A DNA stretch of 64,000 nucleotides, taken from NCBI GenBank assembly GCA_017883205.1, contig JADGNZ010000027.1:1-64000 (forward strand), in the 5' to 3' direction. This stretch comes from Thermoanaerobaculia bacterium (GTDB taxonomy: Bacteria; Acidobacteriota; Thermoanaerobaculia; Gp7-AA8). The notes beneath the pieces were generated by a model, which saw only the letters and a program-made list of their open reading frames with translations, had not been told where the DNA came from and did not search any database. This document shows, piece by piece, positions 60,934 through 64,000 of this stretch (positions are counted from its first letter, which is position 1; every line of letters begins with the position of its first letter). The position numbers were made by a program, and so were the translations under genes.

Positions 60934-62262
60934 CTAACCCTCCAACCGCCCGCGCCGCCCTTCGATCAGGGGCGTGAGCAGAGCAATCGCGACGAAGCCG
61001 AGCGGCAGTGTGATCTGGCTGACGATACGCTCCCAGCTCCAGCGAACGTGCCAGGTCACGTCATGGGGCGTGACGATGTAGGCAGCGAGGAAGAAGGCGG
61101 TCTGTACAAGCAACGTGACCAACAGGAAACGTTCGCGTGTGATGGCCGCGCGGAACGCCAGTACCAGTGCGAGGCCGGCACCGATCCAGAAGAACGGCTT
61201 TCCTGTCGTGTATGTGGCCAGCGCGGAGAACATCGGCTGCAGATTCGCGAGATGGCCCGTGACGCGATCGAGGATCGGTCCTGTCGTGAGATCGGTCTGC
61301 AGATGATGGATGCGTCGCAGCACGAACCACGGGGTGACGATCGCAATCGCCAGCCATAAGCGCGCAAGAAACCGCGGCGCCGTCAACAGGAGGCCCGCGG
61401 CGACTGCGGCGATCAGCGCCACTCCTTCGTTCTTGAAGGATCCGGCGATGCCGAGGAAGAGAGCGCCGCGAAGAATGGCGGCGGAGCTCGAGGCGAGCAC
61501 TCCGCGGCGCACATACAGCAGCCCCGCGGTCCCGCTGGCAACCAGCGGCCCTTCGGCCAATCCGATCCATGGCGAAAACGCGATGCATGCGAGAGCCAGT
61601 GTGGCCGCGGCGGCAAGCACCGAGTCATCGGTCTCTTCCTCGATGAACGCCCGAACTGCCAGTAACGCGGCAAGGCCGAATGCCACGTGCAACGCTCCGA
61701 GCCAGCGCGCATCCCACGAACCGCGGATGACCGTCTGCACGTCGAAGATCAGCGGCAGCAGGATCGGATAATCGACGTGCGCGAACTCATTGAAGGGATT
61801 CTCGAGAAAGCGCCAGTCGATGCCGCCGGCCAACCAGAACTCTCTCGCTTTGACTCCCCATATGCCGATGAAATCGTATTCGGCGGTCGGCCCGACTGTG
61901 GCAAATAGCGCATAACCGGCAGCGAGAACAGCCGTCATCAGGTCGATGCCTGTCGCGAGAAAACCTTTCCACTGCGGCGCGAAGGGTTGCGTAGTGCGTG
62001 CGCGATCGAACGGCGAACGTCCGCGCGCGACGACGTTCGCGATCACGGCGACAAGCAACATTCCACCGAGCAGCGTCACGCGCGACCAACGGAGTTGCAC
62101 GCTGGAGAGGATGAACAGAATGGCTCCGCCGAGCGCAGCGCCGAGGAGGAAAGACGTGCTGAGACGGAGCGACACCCTGGCGTTGCGGTCGAGCAACATC
62201 GACAGCGGCCATCCCGCGGCAACACAGATCGCGATCGTTAGGAGTGCCGCGACCATCGTCAT
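60934..62262 (-). CDS. Polytopic membrane protein, glycosyltransferase (GT-C)-like
   Basis: 442 residues, about eleven TM helices. Extracytoplasmic loops carry AEYDFIGIWGVKAREFWLAG and NPFNEFAHVDYPILLPLIFD, the D-x-Y-type acidic loop 1 seen in GT-C enzymes of the ArnT/PMT class. Probably transfers or moves a lipid-linked sugar; donor unknown. Overlaps the preceding gene (ATGA), so they form an operon transcribed from the family F promoter region. Confidence 0.75.
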   Translation of the reverse strand: MTMVAALLTIAICVAAGWPLSMLLDRNARVSLRLSTSFLLGAALGGAILFILSSVQLRWSRVTLLGGMLLVAVIANVVARGRSPFDRARTTQPFAPQWKGFLATGIDLMTAVLAAGYALFATVGPTAEYDFIGIWGVKAREFWLAGGIDWRFLENPFNEFAHVDYPILLPLIFDVQTVIRGSWDARWLGALHVAFGLAALLAVRAFIEEETDDSVLAAAATLALACIAFSPWIGLAEGPLVASGTAGLLYVRRGVLASSSAAILRGALFLGIAGSFKNEGVALIAAVAAGLLLTAPRFLARLWLAIAIVTPWFVLRRIHHLQTDLTTGPILDRVTGHLANLQPMFSALATYTTGKPFFWIGAGLALVLAFRAAITRERFLLVTLLVQTAFFLAAYIVTPHDVTWHVRWSWERIVSQITLPLGFVAIALLTPLIEGRRGRLEG

Positions 62263-62756
62263 CTCGCGTTCGCGGGCGGAGCAACGGGAGGTGATGCCTT
62301 CAACAACATTCCGTGCTCATCCTGCCAGCAGCTCTCGAATCCCGGCGCTTCGATCCGCTCCCCGAACGACGCCAGATAGTCCGCCTGCGCCAGGTTCGAG
62401 AACGCGACGCGATCTTCATGCAGCGCCAGTAGCGGCACGACCTGCTTCCCCGGCAGCAGATAGCTGGCGCGGTAATACGCGTAGCCATACCCGCCTTCCC
62501 ATTGCCGATACGGCACCCAGAGGGCGATCCGCGCGCCCCGACGCGTGCGGGCGTCAACACCCTCGAGGAAGCTCTTCAGTCCTCGCATCTTGTGGAACGG
62601 CAACTCCGCGAAGACCGCTCCCTGGCTTGCGCGATCGATCGCGAAGATCCGCAGATAGAACGGCTCGAGACCGCCGATCAGGATCAACGCGAATGCCACC
62701 GCCGCCGCGAAGCGCATCGCAGATCGGGAGGATGGAAGCTCGTTTCCGGATTGCAC
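62259..62756 (-). CDS. Membrane-anchored protein of unknown function
   Basis: 165 residues from GTG 62756; ATG 62717 is an alternative that starts directly at the TM helix (AVAFALILIGGLEPFYLRIF). The periplasmic part contains KMRGLKSFLEGVDARTRRG and YRQWEGGYGYAYYRASYLLP, a Tyr-rich stretch, ending SPPVAPPANAR. TATCCT on this strand lies 7 nt before the GTG, at the tip of a family F palindrome. Coupled by overlap to the glycosyltransferase-like gene downstream. Confidence 0.75.
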   Translation of the reverse strand: MQSGNELPSSRSAMRFAAAVAFALILIGGLEPFYLRIFAIDRASQGAVFAELPFHKMRGLKSFLEGVDARTRRGARIALWVPYRQWEGGYGYAYYRASYLLPGKQVVPLLALHEDRVAFSNLAQADYLASFGERIEAPGFESCWQDEHGMLLKASPPVAPPANAR

Positions 62757-62762
62757 TGCAAC

Positions 62763-62850
62763 AAGGATAGAACCGTTTCACGCGGAGGCGCGGGGATGCG
62801 GAGGTATTCTCCGCGCCTCCGCGTCTCCGCGTGAAACGGTTTTATCCTTG
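62763..62850. repeat. Family F palindrome, copy 3, with -10-like tips
   Basis: Left arm AAGGATAGAACCGTTTCACG CGGAG, right arm CTCCGCGTGAAACGGTTTTA TCCTT: nearly perfect complements including the tips. Each tip reads TATCCT on the strand of the gene next to it (62764-62769 minus, 62843-62848 plus), 7 nt before that gene's start codon. Confidence 0.9.
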
Positions 62851-62855
62851 ACCCA

Positions 62856-63314
62856 ATGGACATCGATCTCGTCGAGTACCGCCCCGAGTTTCGCCCCGAC
62901 TTCGAACGATTGAACCGGATCTGGCTGGAGCAACACTCACTCCTCGAGCCGGTCGATCTCGAATATCTGCGCGAGCCCGAGCGTCTCATCCTCGCCCTCG
63001 GCGGTCAGGTCTTCTTCGCCGTGCAGGGAGAGACGGTCGTCGGAACGTGCGCCGCAATCCCGATCTCTGCGACGACGTGGGAGCTTGCCAAGCTTGCCGT
63101 CGACCCATCCGCCCGCGGCCTCGGCATCGGGCGGCGCCTTTGCGAAGCGGTGCTGGCCTACGCGCGTGCCGCGGGCGCAACCGAAATCGTCCTGACATCG
63201 CACACCGCGCTCGTCGAAGCGATCCATCTGTACGAGACGTTGGGATTCCGCCACGCTCCCCTCCCGGCGGACGTTCGCTACGAGACGGCGAACGTGTACA
63301 TGCAGCTTTCGTAG
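62856..63314 (+). CDS. GNAT-family N-acetyltransferase
   Basis: 152 residues. N-terminal VEYRPEFRPDFERLNRIWLE, motif A LAKLAVDPSARGLGIGRRLC (the R/Q-x-x-G-x-G/A acetyl-CoA loop near 87), and ATEIVLTSHTALVEAIHLYE with the conserved Tyr as proton donor, then LGFRHAPLPADVRYETANVY. Acceptor unknown. No Shine-Dalgarno; TATCCT lies 7 nt before the ATG within the palindrome. Confidence 0.93.
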   Translation: MDIDLVEYRPEFRPDFERLNRIWLEQHSLLEPVDLEYLREPERLILALGGQVFFAVQGETVVGTCAAIPISATTWELAKLAVDPSARGLGIGRRLCEAVLAYARAAGATEIVLTSHTALVEAIHLYETLGFRHAPLPADVRYETANVYMQLS

Positions 63315-63329
63315 GTGACGCTGCACCGT

Positions 63330-63335
63330 TACACT
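63330..63335 (+). promoter_or_regulatory. Candidate -10 box 9 nt before the next small gene
   Basis: TACACT followed by CACATTCAG and ATG 63345. Confidence 0.3.
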
Positions 63336-63344
63336 CACATTCAG

Positions 63345-63572
63345 ATGTCCGAGCGTGATCCTTCGAACGATGCGGCTGCCACTCAAATGGCCGCGTCCAG
63401 GCGTGCCGGAGCGGCGCGGCTCCGGATCGCATTTGACTTGAGCGACGCAGAGCGTGAGCTCGCGATAGCCAACATCCGGAAACAGCATCCGGAATACACA
63501 CAAAGAGAAGTCATCGAAGCGTTGGTCTGGCAGATTCACAAGATTCGCCTTCCAAAGCCGGAATCAGAGTGA
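63345..63572 (+). CDS. Small helical protein of unknown function
   Basis: 75 residues (MSERDPSNDAAATQMAASRR, AGAARLRIAFDLSDAERELA, IANIRKQHPEYTQREVIEAL). Helix-rich with the spacing of small bacterial DNA- or antitoxin-type proteins, but no partner gene is adjacent. Function not recognised; the promoter-like box close to the start mirrors those of other genes here. Confidence 0.6.
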   Translation: MSERDPSNDAAATQMAASRRAGAARLRIAFDLSDAERELAIANIRKQHPEYTQREVIEALVWQIHKIRLPKPESE

Positions 63573-63669
63573 GCATCGCGCGCTGGTTCCGCGCCGGAAT
63601 CGGCGTGAGTACGTTGTGGTACGTTTGGCCCGCGATGATGCATCGATCACGACGTCGCGATCACAAACC

Positions 63670-64000
63670 ATGACAGACACTTACGATTTCGATTTCGCCG
63701 TTGCTGGCGGCGGCCCTGCCGGCTCCTCGGCTGCCATCTCGCTGGCGCAGCGAGGGCACTCCGTCGTTCTCTTCGAGCGCGAGACTTTTCCCCGTTTTCA
63801 CATCGGCGAGTCGCTGCTCTCGACGGCCAACGACCATTTCGCGAAGTTGGGAGTGGCCGAGACGATGGAAGCGGCCTGTTTCCCCGACAAGTGGGGCGCC
63901 CGTCTCTTTACGCACGACGGGCTGAGCGGCCGCGGGGTCGATTTCACCGATGTCACCGAGGTGACGAAGCCGAAGACGGTTCAGGTGTGCCGCGAGGTGT
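63670..64000 (+). CDS. FAD-dependent oxidoreductase, halogenase-like (5' part, runs off the right edge)
   Basis: 110 residues visible, frame open to the window end. FAD-binding start FDFAVAGGGPAGSSAAISLA (GxGxxG in the form GGGPAGS), VVLFERETFPRFHIGESLLS, and a tryptophan-halogenase-like continuation (DHFAKLGVAETMEAACFPDK). The FHIGESLL word is typical of flavin-dependent halogenases and geranylgeranyl-reductase-like enzymes; the halogenase-specific Lys and WxWxIP motif would lie at or beyond the end, so the class cannot be settled. Confidence 0.82.
   Translation, partial: MTDTYDFDFAVAGGGPAGSSAAISLAQRGHSVVLFERETFPRFHIGESLLSTANDHFAKLGVAETMEAACFPDKWGARLFTHDGLSGRGVDFTDVTEVTKPKTVQVCREV

Overview
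The window looks like a chromosomal segment of a GC-rich, Gram-negative-type bacterium, most likely an Acidobacteriota (Thermoanaerobaculia/Vicinamibacteria-like). This placement is an inference from gene content: a VWFA-related secreted protein, a GWxTD-type protein, an FYDLN-acid protein, many small secreted proteins with N-terminal signals, and MeaB, PheT, TatAC and RadA of the expected type. No 16S gene is present. The gene density and housekeeping genes argue against a plasmid or prophage.

Layout. 1-14 kb: the 5' end of an arginine-rich unknown gene, a VWFA-related protein, two paralogous small secreted proteins, a large zincin metalloprotease with an Fn3 domain and a C-terminal ELR repeat, a rhodanese/MauE-like pair, a four-helix-bundle (S23-type) gene between palindromic repeats, a matrixin-like protease, RidA, a TPR membrane protein and small membrane or secreted proteins. 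14-28 kb: a giant patatin-like membrane protein, then a formate dehydrogenase locus on the minus strand: a selenocysteine-containing catalytic subunit (in-frame TGA plus SECIS hairpin), two large secreted propeller-like paralogs, the four-cluster Fe-S subunit and an NrfD-type membrane subunit. ArsI lies upstream. 28-36 kb: an ECF sigma/anti-sigma pair, a dienelactone hydrolase, an amidohydrolase, a type I asparaginase and a two-TM membrane protein; the last two use codons unlike their neighbours. 36-46 kb: GWxTD/TPR protein, RadA, M23 lipoprotein, FolK-TPM-TPM-LemA cluster, FYDLN protein, Ctp protease, TatA-TatC and a parvulin. 46-64 kb: aminotransferase, CaCA exchanger, TrmH- and RsmI-type methyltransferases, nucleotidyltransferase module, acyl-CoA dehydrogenase, MeaB, PheT, a ZapB-like protein, an NmrA protein, PgsA, tRNA-Leu(CAG), a RelE/ParE toxin-antitoxin pair, a membrane glycosyltransferase-like protein, GNAT, and the 5' end of a halogenase-like flavoprotein.

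The most unusual features are repeats. At least eight unrelated families share one design: an arm of short repeated words followed by its reverse complement. Most lie between genes, but several are read in frame inside essential or catalytic proteins: PheT (twice), the N-terminus of MeaB, formate dehydrogenase and the Fe-S subunit tail. One copy (62.76-62.85 kb) carries a -10-like box at each tip, each about 7 nt from the start codon of a divergent gene.

A second unusual feature is inside the formate dehydrogenase locus. Between the two propeller-like genes lies a short chimeric scar: the first codons of the Fe-S subunit joined directly to the last codons of the catalytic subunit. This is what an unequal exchange of the unit [fdh-alpha 3' end - propeller gene - fdh-beta 5' end] would leave.
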